Counted from the first letter of the stretch, positions 39,916-49,831 are shown. The stretch: DNA of 64,000 nucleotides from CAIWHR01 sp963717695 (GCA_963717695.1 CAVQWR010000003.1:806001-870000), one strand, 5' to 3'. The notes: generated by a model not told the origin, from the letters alone. Made by a program: numbers and translations.

Positions 39916-41478
39916 ATGTCCACATCGACGGCCGGAATGAGAATGGAAACGTTGCGCAGCCTCGGCATTGCCGCCGAGAACCGCGGCGCGTGTTCGGGAC
40001 CGACGGGTTGGCGCGCCGGCGGCGCGGTGATCGCATCGATCAACCCCGCCGACGAGTCGACGCTCGCGACGGTGCGGCTCGCCGATGCCGCTGATCTGGA
40101 GGCCGTGATCGCGTCGGCCGTCGATGCCGCACAGGCGTGGCGGCTCGTGCCGGCGCCGAAGCGCGGCGAAGCCGTCCGCCGGCTCGCCGAGCTCTTGCGC
40201 GAGCACAAGGAGGCGCTGGGAACGCTGGTCGCGCTGGAGAACGGCAAGATCAGGGCGGAAGGCCTCGGCGAAGTGCAGGAGATGATCGACATCGCCGATC
40301 TCGCCGTCGGTCAGTCGCGGATGCTCTACGGCAAGTCGATACCCTCGGAGCGGCCGCAGCATCGGATGTCCGAGCAGTGGCATCCGCTCGGCGTCGTCGG
40401 CGTGATCACCGCGTTCAATTTCCCGGTGGCCGTGTGGGCGTGGAACGCCATGCTCGCGGCGGTGTGCGGCAATGCCGTCATCTGGAAACCCTCGCCGAAG
40501 ACGCCACTCACCGCCATCGCCGTGCAGCATCTCGCCAACCGCGTGATGCAGGAGCTGCAGCTGCCCAACGTGTTCGGACTCGCGATCTGCGACGTCAGGG
40601 AAACACAGGCGCTCGCCGCCGATCCGCGCATCGCGCTGGTGTCGTTCACCGGATCCTCCGCCGTCGGCCGCGAGATCGCGGGCATCGTCGCGGCGCGGTT
40701 CGGCAAGACGCTGCTGGAATGCGCCGGCAACAACGCGCTCGTCGTCGCGGCGGACGCCGACCTCGACCTCGTCGTGCCGGCCGTGCTGTTCGGCGCCGTG
40801 GGCACGGCCGGGCAGCGCTGCACGACGACGCGGCGGCTGATCGTGCATCGGTCGCGCGAAACGGAAATCGTCGCGGCGCTGAAGCGTGCCTATGCGCAGG
40901 TCGCGATCGGCGACCCGACGCAGGCGGGCACGCTGATGGGACCGCTGATCGATGCGACGGCAGTGAAGAATTACGAACGCGCGCTCGAGGAGGCAAGGTC
41001 CGCGGGCGGCGAAATTGCCTGCGGCGGGCGCGTGCGGCCGGGTCCGGGATTCTGGGTCGAGCCCACGATCGTCACCGGCGTCGACCATGCGGCGGCGGTC
41101 GTGCAGCGCGAAACGTTTGCGCCCATCCTCTATGTGATCCCGTTCGACACGCTCGGGCAGGCGATTGCGCTCAACAACGGCGTTCGCCAGGGACTTTCGT
41201 CGTCGATCTTCACGCGCGACGTGCGCGTGGCGGAGGCGTTCGTCGCCGCCACCGGCAGCGACTGCGGCATTGCCAACGTGAATCTCGGCACATCGGGCGC
41301 CGAGATCGGAGGCGCGTTCGGCGGCGAGAAGGAAACGGGCGGGGGCCGCGAGGCCGGGTCCGACGCCTGGCAGGCGTACATGCGCAGGCAGACCAATACG
41401 GTGAACTGGGGAAGCTCGCTCCCGCTTGCGCAGGGGATCGATTTCGGAGCGCCGGCGCCGCCGAAGGCGACTGGCTAG
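39916..41478 (+). CDS. amaB: ALDH7-family aldehyde dehydrogenase (aminoadipate-semialdehyde dehydrogenase-like)
   Basis: A 520-aa NAD(P)-dependent aldehyde dehydrogenase. The catalytic Cys lies in GTAGQRCTTTRR and the general-base Glu in LLECAGNNA. The C-terminal GTSGAEIGGAFGGEKETGGG with YMRRQTNTVNW is the hallmark of the antiquitin (ALDH7) group. This group oxidises L-2-aminoadipate 6-semialdehyde in lysine catabolism. The ATG at 39916 follows GAAGGGA. It starts 16 nt after the protease gene and converges on topB. No lysine-degradation gene is adjacent, so the substrate assignment rests on family alone. Confidence 0.9.
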   Translation: MSTSTAGMRMETLRSLGIAAENRGACSGPTGWRAGGAVIASINPADESTLATVRLADAADLEAVIASAVDAAQAWRLVPAPKRGEAVRRLAELLREHKEALGTLVALENGKIRAEGLGEVQEMIDIADLAVGQSRMLYGKSIPSERPQHRMSEQWHPLGVVGVITAFNFPVAVWAWNAMLAAVCGNAVIWKPSPKTPLTAIAVQHLANRVMQELQLPNVFGLAICDVRETQALAADPRIALVSFTGSSAVGREIAGIVAARFGKTLLECAGNNALVVAADADLDLVVPAVLFGAVGTAGQRCTTTRRLIVHRSRETEIVAALKRAYAQVAIGDPTQAGTLMGPLIDATAVKNYERALEEARSAGGEIACGGRVRPGPGFWVEPTIVTGVDHAAAVVQRETFAPILYVIPFDTLGQAIALNNGVRQGLSSSIFTRDVRVAEAFVAATGSDCGIANVNLGTSGAEIGGAFGGEKETGGGREAGSDAWQAYMRRQTNTVNWGSSLPLAQGIDFGAPAPPKATG

Positions 41479-41483
41479 CGGCG

Positions 41484-44345
41484 CTACTTCGCGGTGCGCC
41501 TGCGCGCCGTCGTCTTTTTCGTCACTGCCGGCCGAGGTTTCGCGGGCGCAGCGGCAGCGGGTTTCGCCGCCGCACGTGCGGGGGGGCGCTTCGCCTTTTC
41601 GGCCCCGCCGTCCTCGCTGTCGACGTCGGCCGCGGACCGCTTGGCCGCCGGCGCCTTGGCGGCGCGCTTCGGCCTTTTCACGGGCGCCTTGCCCGCCTTT
41701 TCGGCGAGCAGGTCGAGTGCCTCGTCGAGCGTGATCGAGTCGACCGTCTCGCGGTCGGGCAGCGTCGCGTTCACCGCGCCATGCTTCACGTAGGGGCCGT
41801 AGCGGCCGGAATGCAGTTCGACCGGCTGCTTGTCCTTGGGATGCACGCCGAGCACGCGCAGCGGCGCGGCGGAGCGGCCGCCACGCGCGCCACCCCTCGC
41901 ACCGGCTGCGCGCGGCTCGAACTCAAAGCCGATCTTGCCGTCCGGCTGACGCACGAGGAACGCCGCGAACGGCCTCTTGGTGCGTGACGAGACGAACTGC
42001 AGCAGGTCGGTCTTGCCGACGGTGAGGAGCTTCTCCATCTGCGCGCGCTCGACCGGCCGTTGCAGGATCGTGCGTCCCGACCGGAAGTCACAGGTCTTCT
42101 CGGGGCCGACGGCCTTTTCGCAGACATACGCCTGCGGCATTTCGAACACGCGCGCGCCGCATTTGGGGCACGGGCCGAGCGGCGCCTGTGCGCTGAAGTC
42201 AGGCGCTTCCGCGTTGTCGTCGCCGGCGCCGTCGCCGAAATCGAAGGTGACCTCGTCGGCATCGTTGAGCTTCAGCGCCGCCGCGAACGGGCGCCCGAGG
42301 CGGCTGCGAAAGCCTTCGAGCGGCCCGACGGTGCGCTTCGACAGCAGCTCGTCCGCCTCGTTCAGTTCGAGCTGGCGCCCTGCGACGATCTTCCAGAATC
42401 CGAACGTGCACGACTGGCACTGGAATTTCTTGTAGTTCTCGTGCACCTCGCCGCCGCATTTGGGACAGCGTGCCGCCAGCGTGCCGAAGTCCGCGTCGAT
42501 GGTGTCGGCCTCGTGGCCCTTGGCCTGGCCGACGATGCGCTTCGTCATGTCGACGATGCCCTGCATGAACGCATCGCGCTTCAGCTCGCCCCGCTCCATC
42601 TGTGCGAGCCGCGTCTCCCACTCGGCGGTGAGCTCGGGCGAATAGAGCTCCGTGACGTCGAGCCCGTGGAGCAGCGTGATGAGCTGGAACGCCTTGGCGG
42701 TCGGGATGAGCTCCTTGCCCTCGCGGTGCACATATTTCTCGCTGATCAGGCCCTCGATGATCTGCGCGCGGGTCGCCGGCGTGCCGAGGCCTTTCTCGCG
42801 CATCGCCTCGCGCAGTTCCTCGTCGTCGATGAGCTTGCCCGCGCCCTCCATCGCCGAGAGCAGCGTCGCTTCGTTGTAGCGTGCCGGCGGCCGCGTGACG
42901 GCGGCCACCGCGGCCACCTTTTCGGTGGCAACCCTTTCGTTCGGCTCGACCGGCAGCAGCGTGCCCTCGTCGCTCGCCACGTCCTTGCCATACACGGCGA
43001 GCCACCCGGCGTTGACGAGCACCTTGCCCTCGGACTTGAACGGCTCCTTCTCGACGCGGGTGATCCGCGTCGTCACCATGAATTCGGCGGGCGGGAAGAA
43101 CGCGGCGAGAAAGCGCTTGACGACGAAATCGTAGAGCTTCGCCTCGAGCTCGTTGAGGTGCTTCGGCTGCACCAGCGTCGGAATGATGGCGAAGTGATCG
43201 GAGATCTTCGCGTTGTCGAAGATGCGCTTATTGGGCCGCACCCACTTCTGCTTCAGCACCGTGCGGGCAAAGGCGCCGTAGGCATTCGACTCGCCGAGCG
43301 ACTCCATCGTCGCCTTGACGGTGTCGATGTAGTCCTCGGGCAGCGCACGCGAATCGGTGCGGGGATACGTGAGCGCCTTGTGCTTCTCGTAGAGCGACTG
43401 CGCGAGCGAGAGCGTGGTGCGCGCCGAGAGCCCGAAGCGTCCATTCGCCTCGCGCTGCAGGCTCGTGAGGTCATAGAGGAGCGGCGCGCCCTGCGTGGTC
43501 GGCTTCGCTTCCTCGGTGACCACACCCGGCTTGCCCTTGCATTTCTCGACCAGCGCTAGCGCGCGCGCTTCTTCCCACAGGCGCTCGGCGCGCGCGTGCG
43601 CGTCGTCCGGGTCGGAGCGAAAGCCCTCGTCGAACCAGCGGCCCGTGTATTCGCCGGCCTTCGCGCGGAACGTGCCGATCACTTCCCAGTAGTTGCGCGG
43701 ACGAAACGCGCGGATGCGCTCCTCGCGCTCGGTCAGGATGGCGAGCGTCGGCGTCTGCACGCGGCCGACGGTGGTGAGCTGGAATCCGCCGGACTTCGAG
43801 TTGAACGCGGTCATCGCCCGCGTGCCGTTGATGCCGACGAGCCAATCCGCCTCGGAGCGGCAGACTGCGGCATCGGCAAGCGGGCGCATCTCCTTGTCGC
43901 TGCGCAGGCGCGCGAAGCCGTCGCGGATCGACGCGGGCGTCATCGACTGCAGCCACAGCCGCTCGATCGGCTTCGTCGTCTTCGCATACTGGACGATATA
44001 GCGGAAGATGAGCTCGCCCTCGCGGCCCGCGTCGCAGGCGTTGACGAGCGCGCTGACGTCCTTGCGCTTCAGGAGCTTCAGGAGCGTGCGCAGCCGATTC
44101 GCATTCTTTTCGATCGGCTTCAGGTCGAAGTGCGTCGGAATGGCCGGAAGATGGGCGAACGTCCACTTGCCGCGCTTCACCTCCTCCTCCTCGGGCATGC
44201 CGATCTCGAGCAGGTGGCCGACCGCCGACGAGAGCACGTAGCGGTCGCTCTCGAAGTAGTCGTCGTGCCGCGTGAACCCGCCCAGCACGCGCGCGATGTC
44301 GGCGGCGACGGACGGTTTCTCGGCGATGATCAGGGACTTGGACAT
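41484..44345 (-). CDS. topB: DNA topoisomerase III with C-terminal zinc ribbons
   Basis: A 953-aa type IA topoisomerase. The TOPRIM domain has LIIAEKPSVAADIARVLGG and NACDAGREGELIFRYIV. The active-site Tyr is in KALTYPRTDSRALPEDY. A motif VGRVQTPTLAIL and a GTPATRAQIIEGL segment complete the core. Two Cys4-type zinc ribbons follow: CPKCGGEVHENYKKFQCQSC, and CPKCGARVF with CEKAVGPEKTCDF. Three short topoisomerase I-like C-terminal repeats come next. The protein ends in a basic Lys/Ala/Pro tail of about 75 residues. It lies downstream of dprA; the smg gene usually between them is absent. Confidence 0.95.
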   Translation of the reverse strand: MSKSLIIAEKPSVAADIARVLGGFTRHDDYFESDRYVLSSAVGHLLEIGMPEEEEVKRGKWTFAHLPAIPTHFDLKPIEKNANRLRTLLKLLKRKDVSALVNACDAGREGELIFRYIVQYAKTTKPIERLWLQSMTPASIRDGFARLRSDKEMRPLADAAVCRSEADWLVGINGTRAMTAFNSKSGGFQLTTVGRVQTPTLAILTEREERIRAFRPRNYWEVIGTFRAKAGEYTGRWFDEGFRSDPDDAHARAERLWEEARALALVEKCKGKPGVVTEEAKPTTQGAPLLYDLTSLQREANGRFGLSARTTLSLAQSLYEKHKALTYPRTDSRALPEDYIDTVKATMESLGESNAYGAFARTVLKQKWVRPNKRIFDNAKISDHFAIIPTLVQPKHLNELEAKLYDFVVKRFLAAFFPPAEFMVTTRITRVEKEPFKSEGKVLVNAGWLAVYGKDVASDEGTLLPVEPNERVATEKVAAVAAVTRPPARYNEATLLSAMEGAGKLIDDEELREAMREKGLGTPATRAQIIEGLISEKYVHREGKELIPTAKAFQLITLLHGLDVTELYSPELTAEWETRLAQMERGELKRDAFMQGIVDMTKRIVGQAKGHEADTIDADFGTLAARCPKCGGEVHENYKKFQCQSCTFGFWKIVAGRQLELNEADELLSKRTVGPLEGFRSRLGRPFAAALKLNDADEVTFDFGDGAGDDNAEAPDFSAQAPLGPCPKCGARVFEMPQAYVCEKAVGPEKTCDFRSGRTILQRPVERAQMEKLLTVGKTDLLQFVSSRTKRPFAAFLVRQPDGKIGFEFEPRAAGARGGARGGRSAAPLRVLGVHPKDKQPVELHSGRYGPYVKHGAVNATLPDRETVDSITLDEALDLLAEKAGKAPVKRPKRAAKAPAAKRSAADVDSEDGGAEKAKRPPARAAAKPAAAAPAKPRPAVTKKTTARRRTAK

Positions 44346-44426
44346 GGGCACCCGGTGCGAAGAGCCGCAGATAGTAGCCAAGGAATAGCGGCGGGAGCAA
44401 GGAAATGATTTTGCGGGGGGAGCCAA

Positions 44427-44500
44427 GGCGCGCGCATGCGCAGGCACGCGTGCGCTCGCGCGATGCGCGCCCGCGCGCACGTGTGCGTACGCGTGCGCGA
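44427..44500. repeat. Alternating purine-pyrimidine (Z-DNA-prone) tract
   Basis: In the 163-bp dprA-topB gap about 74 bases are almost entirely alternating G/C with a few A/T steps. Examples are gcgcgcgcatgcgc, gcacgcgtgcgc, and cgcgcgcacgtgtgcgtacg. Three to four purine-pyrimidine runs of 12 bases or more are broken only by single phase errors. It lies upstream of topB, downstream of dprA. Confidence 0.6.
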
Positions 44501-44508
44501 GGCACCGT

Positions 44509-45606
44509 TCACGCGAGGCGCTGCCAGAGACCGCCCGGAATTGTCGCTACGTGTCGGTCGATCTCGAGCATCGTCAGCGCCGCGACGAGGTCGGATACGC
44601 CGATGCCCGTGCGTTGCGCGAGCGCGTCGATGCTGGCCGGCGCGAACCCGAGCGCGGCCAGCACCGCGGCGGCCACGGGATCCGTCGGCGCAACTCGGCG
44701 CGTCGAAGGGAGTTCTTGCGGCGGCGCTGCGATACCCGGGAGCTTCAATTCGTCGAGGATGTCCATCGCGGTTTCGACCAGCTTGGCGCCGTCGCGAATC
44801 AGCCGGTGGCAGCCTTTCGACAGCGGCGAATGAATCGATCCCGGCAACGCGAACACTTCGCGCCCCTGCTCGGCCGCAAGCCGCGCCGTGATGAGCGAGC
44901 CCGACGAGAGCGATGCCTCGACGACGAGCACGCCGAGCGACAGTCCGCTCACCACGCGGTTGCGGCGCGGGAAATTCTGCTTCATCGGCGGCGTGCCGGG
45001 CGCGAATTCGGACAGCAGCAATCCGTTCGCGGCGAGGGCGAGCGCGAGATCGCGGTTGGCCGCCGGATACACACGATCGAGCCCGGTGCCGACGACGGCG
45101 ATGCTGCGGCCCGCAGCCGCAAGTCCGCCGCGATGCGCCGCGGCGTCGATGCCCTGCGCAAGACCGCTGACGATGGTGAGACCGGCGGCAGACAGTGTGG
45201 TTGCGAATGCCTGCGCGTCGATCTCGCCCTGGGCCGACGCATTGCGGCTGCCGACGATCGCGAACGATGGCTGGGCAAGGAGTGTGCGATGGCCGATGCA
45301 ATAGAGAACAGGCGGCGGGTCGGCCGTCTCGAGCAGCGCGCGCGGGTAATCCGCATCGTCCCAGGCGACCAGCGACCGGCCGGGTTCCGCGAGCCAGGCA
45401 AGCGTCGTCGCGAGGCGCGTCGGGTCGGGCCCGGCGTCCAATTGCGCGGCGACAGACGTCGGGACGACGGCGCGGAGCTGCGCTCGCGTCGCCGCGAAGA
45501 TTGCCGTCGGCGTTCCGAACGCGCGCAGCAAGGCGACGATGGGCACCGGCCCAAGCTCGCACAGTTGCAGGCGCGCCCAATCTTCGGCGCGGGCGTCGAC
45601 ATCCAC
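44509..45606 (-). CDS. dprA: DNA processing protein DprA
   Basis: A 365-aa RecA-loading protein that protects incoming single strands during natural transformation. The Rossmann-like core has FAIVGSRNASAQG, IVSGLAQGIDAAAH, GTGLDRVYPAANRDLA and FPRRNRVVSGLS. A C-terminal winged-helix (DML1-like) domain follows (about 300-365). The start ATG at 45604-45606 leads to MDVDARAEDWARLQL. It lies downstream of the LysM gene, with a probable terminator between, and upstream of topB. Confidence 0.95.
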   Translation of the reverse strand: MDVDARAEDWARLQLCELGPVPIVALLRAFGTPTAIFAATRAQLRAVVPTSVAAQLDAGPDPTRLATTLAWLAEPGRSLVAWDDADYPRALLETADPPPVLYCIGHRTLLAQPSFAIVGSRNASAQGEIDAQAFATTLSAAGLTIVSGLAQGIDAAAHRGGLAAAGRSIAVVGTGLDRVYPAANRDLALALAANGLLLSEFAPGTPPMKQNFPRRNRVVSGLSLGVLVVEASLSSGSLITARLAAEQGREVFALPGSIHSPLSKGCHRLIRDGAKLVETAMDILDELKLPGIAAPPQELPSTRRVAPTDPVAAAVLAALGFAPASIDALAQRTGIGVSDLVAALTMLEIDRHVATIPGGLWQRLA

Positions 45607-45682
45607 GATTGATGAACGGATTGCGCGTGCGCCGGCTGACGGCGCCGCACGGCCCGGGCTCCTGTCTGGTGGCTTGCGAAAA

Positions 45683-45712
45683 TCGCGAACGGCGCGTTCG
45701 CACGCGCCGTTC
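45683..45712 (-). terminator. Probable terminator between the LysM gene and dprA
   Basis: A perfect 10-bp stem (45687-45696 with 45703-45712) and a six-base loop is followed on the minus strand by GATTTTCGC. It lies 72 nt after the LysM stop. The U-tract is short, so efficiency is uncertain. Confidence 0.55.
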
Positions 45713-45783
45713 TGCCATCGTATCGCGGGTCCCGCGGCGGCGCGATCAGCCGCCTCGCCTACGGCGGCGCCGCCAGGGGTGCG

Positions 45784-46878
45784 CTAAGGCTGGCGGACGT
45801 AGTCGCCGACGACCACCGGATCGTTGGTGCTGAGGACGATCGCGTACGACACGCGATCGAACACGCGGAAGACGAAGATGAGCCCGCTCCGCTCGTCGGG
45901 AACGTTGATGAAGCGGTCGGGCTGTACCGCCTTCGACATGTCGCCGACGAACTGCATCACCTGGTTCTGTTCCTTCGTCGGGCGCGGATCGACGATCGGC
46001 GGGACCACGCGGTAGATCGCAAGCACCGTCCCGACGTCGAGGCCGCTTTCCACGCCGAGATCGAGCGTGATGATCGTGCCGCGCCCGGCCTCGAAGGCGT
46101 CGCGGTCGATGGCGATGATCCGTCCTTCGGTCGGCTTCGCCGGCGCATGCGGCGCATAGTTGATGAGCTGCTCGCGCGGCGCCGGAACGAGGTGGTCGCC
46201 GTCGATGATCTCCTGCTTCGAGCTCACGATGCGCATCGTCGACACGTCGCCGAAGCGCTCGACGCGTGCGCTGCCGACGAAATTCTGTTCCTCGCCGAGC
46301 GAATCGGTGCTGCCGATCGGGCGCAGCGTGCGGCCGCGGCGGTAGATGTACCAGAGGTCGCCCGCCTTGGGATCGATGCCGGTCACGTAGATCGCATCGC
46401 CACGGGCGCGAACGACGTGCGGCTCGCGTCCCGCGACCACCACGGCCGTGTCGGCGAGTCCGTCGGGTCCCGTCACCAGCGGGCGGGACAGGTACGGCTC
46501 GATGTCGCCCGGCGGGATCGAGGGGATCGCCTCGATGTCGAGCGGCGCCGTGCGCACCGTCGGCGACAGCCGCGTCACGGGGCGCTCGAGCGAGAGCTGG
46601 CCCGTCGCGCGGTCGAGCACGATCACGTCACCCGGGTAGATCCGGTGCGGATTCTTGATCTCGTCGCGATTCATCCGCCAGATTTCCGGCCAGCGCCACG
46701 GCTCCTTCAGGAACTTGCCGGCGATGCCCCAGAGCGTGTCGCCCTTCTGGACGACGTAGCGCTGTGGCGCCTGATCGCTGATGACGGGCGAGTCGGCGCG
46801 GGCCCCGGAGGCGCAAAGAACGAGCAGCGCGGCGATCGCGGCGAAAGCGCATTTCGCTATGCTAAACTTCTGACGCAT
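45784..46878 (-). CDS. LysM-domain cell-wall-binding protein
   Basis: A 364-aa secreted or periplasmic protein. A signal peptide (1-28, cleavage after SGARA) is followed by one LysM domain at about 40-90 (YVVQKGDTLWGIAGKFL, ending RIYPGDVIVL). Then comes a 270-residue region with VTRLSPTVR and repeated small beta motifs (TIITLDLGVESGLDVGTVLA). LysM proteins of this type commonly occur next to dprA in betaproteobacteria; their exact role is unknown. It diverges from def across a 178-bp gap. Confidence 0.9.
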   Translation of the reverse strand: MRQKFSIAKCAFAAIAALLVLCASGARADSPVISDQAPQRYVVQKGDTLWGIAGKFLKEPWRWPEIWRMNRDEIKNPHRIYPGDVIVLDRATGQLSLERPVTRLSPTVRTAPLDIEAIPSIPPGDIEPYLSRPLVTGPDGLADTAVVVAGREPHVVRARGDAIYVTGIDPKAGDLWYIYRRGRTLRPIGSTDSLGEEQNFVGSARVERFGDVSTMRIVSSKQEIIDGDHLVPAPREQLINYAPHAPAKPTEGRIIAIDRDAFEAGRGTIITLDLGVESGLDVGTVLAIYRVVPPIVDPRPTKEQNQVMQFVGDMSKAVQPDRFINVPDERSGLIFVFRVFDRVSYAIVLSTNDPVVVGDYVRQP

Positions 46879-47056
46879 AAAGCCTCTTCCGGTCGAGGTG
46901 GGCTTGCGAATGTCCTAAACCGCCGCAAAATAAGGACTTGGGACGGATTCTGCATCCCGAGTCTGCATTTTGCAAGTCGGGGCTGCCTGCCCCGGCCCCG
47001 GGGTCGCCCGAAAAGCCGCCCTGAAACCCTTCCGCTGCGCCGGTCTCGAATACGCC

Positions 47057-47560
47057 ATGGCCTTGCTGAAGATTCTCGAATACCCCGATCCGCGCCTCAA
47101 AAGAGTCGCGGCGCCGGTCACGGCCGTCACCCCGGAAATCCGGACGCTCGTCCGCGACATGGCCGAGACCATGTACGCCGCCCCGGGGATCGGCCTCGCC
47201 GCGACGCAGGTCGACGTGCACAAGCGCGTCATCGTGATGGACCTGTCGGAAGCCCGCGACGAGCTTCGGGTGTTCATCAATCCCGAACTCGTCACGGCGG
47301 CCGGCGACCTCGAGAGCGAGGAAGGCTGCCTGTCGCTGCCAGGCTATTACGATCGGGTGCAGCGCGCCGCGTCGATCCGCGTCCGCGCCCTCGACGCCGA
47401 GGGCCAGCCGTTCGAGCTCGATGCCGACGGCATGCTCGCCGTCTGCATCCAGCACGAAATGGACCACCTGATCGGAAAGGTCTTCGTCGATCGCCTGTCC
47501 CCGCTGAAGCGCGCACGTTACGCGGCGCGCGCCCGCAAGAAGCAGCGGCTCGCGGGCTGA
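47057..47560 (+). CDS. def: Peptide deformylase
   Basis: A 167-aa metalloenzyme that removes the formyl group from nascent peptides. All three motifs are present: GIGLAATQVDVHKRV, EGCLSLPG (metal Cys) and QHEMDHLIGKVF (metal His pair and Glu). The ATG at 47057 fits the family N-terminus MALLKILEYPDPRL. Its TGA overlaps the ATG of fmt (TGATG). The def-fmt-rsmB order is a widespread operon. Confidence 0.97.
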   Translation: MALLKILEYPDPRLKRVAAPVTAVTPEIRTLVRDMAETMYAAPGIGLAATQVDVHKRVIVMDLSEARDELRVFINPELVTAAGDLESEEGCLSLPGYYDRVQRAASIRVRALDAEGQPFELDADGMLAVCIQHEMDHLIGKVFVDRLSPLKRARYAARARKKQRLAG

Positions 47561-48517
47561 TGCGCGTCGGTTTCGCCGGCACGCCGGCTTTCGCCGCGAC
47601 GATCCTCGAGGCGGTGCTGGCGGCCGGGTTCAACGTGCCGCTGGTCCTGACGCAGCCCGACCGGCCGCGCGGGCGCGGCCAGAAGCCCGATCCATCGCCG
47701 GTCAGCCGCGCCGCGCAGTCGCGCGAGCTCTTCGTGCAGACGCCGGCGACGCTGAAGGACCCCGGCGCGCGCGCGGCCGCTGCTCGCACTGCCGCTCGAC
47801 GTGCTCGTGGTCGCGGCGTACGGATTGATCCTTCCGAGCGAAGTGCTCGCGTGGCCGCGCCACGGCTGCATCAATGTGCACGCGTCGCTGCTGCCGCGCT
47901 GGCGCGGCGCGGCGCCGATCGAGCGTGCGCTGCTGGCGGGCGATGCCGCGACGGGCGTCACGATCATGCAGATGGACGCCGGTCTCGACACCGGTCCGAT
48001 GCTCGAAATCGCCGAGATGGCGATCGAGCCCGGGGACACGGCCGGGTCGGTGACAGACAAGCTCGCCGGGCTGGGCGCCGCGGCGATCGTTCGCGTGCTG
48101 CGAAAGATCGCCGCAGGAGAATCACTGCGCGCTACGGCGCAGCCCGCGGCCGGCGTCACGCATGCGCCCAAGTTCGGCAGGGAGGATGCGGCGATCGCCT
48201 GGGACGATGCGAACGTCGTCGCGCGCCAGGTGCGCGCCTTCAATCCGCGCCCCGGCGCCTGGGCGAGCCTTCGCGGAGAGACGATCAAGATCTGGGGCGG
48301 AGCGCCGACCGAAGGCGCGGCCGGCGTTCCCCTCGGGACCGTGCTTCGCGCGGCCGCGGACGGGATCGCGGTTGCGTGTCGCCGCGGCGCCTACGTGATT
48401 GCGGAATTGCAGCCGGCGAACGGCCGGCGGATGAGCGCCGCCGCCTTTGTCGCCGGGCATCGAAACCTTGGCGGCGCCGCCTTCGCGGTGCCGTCCGCCG
48501 CGGCGGCGCCGACGTAA
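47560..48517 (+). CDS. fmt: Methionyl-tRNA formyltransferase, frameshifted
   Basis: Formylates initiator Met-tRNA; about 318 aa. The N-terminus MRVGFAGTPAFAATILEAVL and LVLTQPDRPRGRGQK are in one frame. The core (LPLDVLVVAAYGLILPSEVL, HASLLPRWRGAAPIERALLA, MDAGLDTGPML) and the C-terminal domain are in another. The break lies in a (gc)-rich run near 47765-47785, and the span is 3n+1, fitting one extra base. A TGATG overlap couples it to def. The gene is essential or near-essential, so loss is unlikely. Confidence 0.93.
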
Positions 48518-48529
48518 GCGGGCGGCACG

Positions 48530-49831
48530 ATGCAGCAGGCGCAAATGCAGGCGGCGACCATCGTCGGGCGCGTCCTCGGCGGCGAGGCGCTGCCGGCCGC
48601 GCTCGCAGCCGTCGCGCGCCCGGATGGCGCGGCCGGGCGTCGGCGCGCACTCGTGCAGGAACTCGCGTACGGGACGCTGCGCCACTGGGGCACGCTGGAG
48701 GCGCTCGTCCGCGCGCTCGCGACGAAGCCGCTGCCGGACGCGAGCCTCGCCCATCTCGTCGCGGTCGCGCTCTACCAGCTCGATCACACGCGCGCGCCGC
48801 CGTTCGCGATCGTCGATCACGCGGTGAGCACCGCGGGCTCGATGATCCGACCCGCCGCCAAGGCGCTGGTCAACGCGCTGCTGCGCCGCTATCTCCGCGA
48901 GCGCGATGCGCTGAACGCCGCGGTGAGCGCGGCGCCGGTGGCGCGCTGGTCGTACCCGCAGTGGTGGATCGACCGCGTCAGGCGCGAGTACCCGGAGCAT
49001 TGGGAGACGATTCTCGAAGCGGGCAACGCGCGGCCGCCGCTCGCGCTCCGGATCAATCGACGCCTGACGACGCGCGAGGAGCTTCTCGAGCGTTTCGCAC
49101 AGGCGGACATCACCGGCGAGGCGGCGGGCGACGCAGGCATCCTCGTCGATCCGCCGCGCCCGGTCGCGCAGCTCGCGGGCTTCGCCGAGGGCGAGTTCTC
49201 GGTGCAGGATCTCGGCGCGCAGCTTGCGGCACCGCTCGCCGAAGTCGACTCCGGCATGCGCGTGCTCGACGCGTGCGCGGCGCCCGGCGGCAAGACCACG
49301 CATCTCAACGAGCTTGCCGACATCGACCTCGTCGCGCTCGACATCGACGAGGCACGACTCGCTCGGGTGCGCGAAAACATCGTCCGGCTGAAGCAGACGC
49401 AATTGCGCACCCGGGTCGTCAAGGGCGACGCCGGATCGCGCAATGCGTGGTGGGACGGGGCGCCGTTCGACCGCATCGTCGCCGACGTGCCCTGTACCGC
49501 TTCGGGCGTCGTGCGGCGGCATCCGGACGGCAAATGGCTGCGGCGCGAATCCGACATCGAAGGATTCGCGAGACAGCAGGCGCGGGTGCTGGAATCGCTG
49601 TGGCCCTGCCTCGCCCGCGGGGGGAAGCTGCTGTACGCAACCTGCTCGCTGTTCGCCGATGAAAACGAGAACGGGATCGCCGGATTCATGGCGCGGCATC
49701 CCGACGCGTTGCGCGAAACCCTCACCTTCGCGCCGGGGATCGAGCGCGACGGCGGCCAACTCTTGCCTTCGCTCCCCGGCGCCTGCCACAATCAGGACGG
49801 TTTCTTTTACGCGCGCCTGCGCAAGGCCTGA
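48530..49831 (+). CDS. rsmB: 16S rRNA (cytosine967-C5)-methyltransferase RsmB
   Basis: A 433-aa SAM-dependent methyltransferase. The N-terminal NusB-like RNA-binding domain (about 1-140) has LVQELAYGTLRHWGTLEAL. The catalytic domain has the SAM motif VLDACAAPGGKTTHLNEL. The two cysteines are in DVPCTASGVVRRHPD and YATCSLFADENENG. The ATG at 48530 is 12 nt after fmt. It is intact and part of the def-fmt-rsmB operon. Confidence 0.96.
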   Translation: MQQAQMQAATIVGRVLGGEALPAALAAVARPDGAAGRRRALVQELAYGTLRHWGTLEALVRALATKPLPDASLAHLVAVALYQLDHTRAPPFAIVDHAVSTAGSMIRPAAKALVNALLRRYLRERDALNAAVSAAPVARWSYPQWWIDRVRREYPEHWETILEAGNARPPLALRINRRLTTREELLERFAQADITGEAAGDAGILVDPPRPVAQLAGFAEGEFSVQDLGAQLAAPLAEVDSGMRVLDACAAPGGKTTHLNELADIDLVALDIDEARLARVRENIVRLKQTQLRTRVVKGDAGSRNAWWDGAPFDRIVADVPCTASGVVRRHPDGKWLRRESDIEGFARQQARVLESLWPCLARGGKLLYATCSLFADENENGIAGFMARHPDALRETLTFAPGIERDGGQLLPSLPGACHNQDGFFYARLRKA

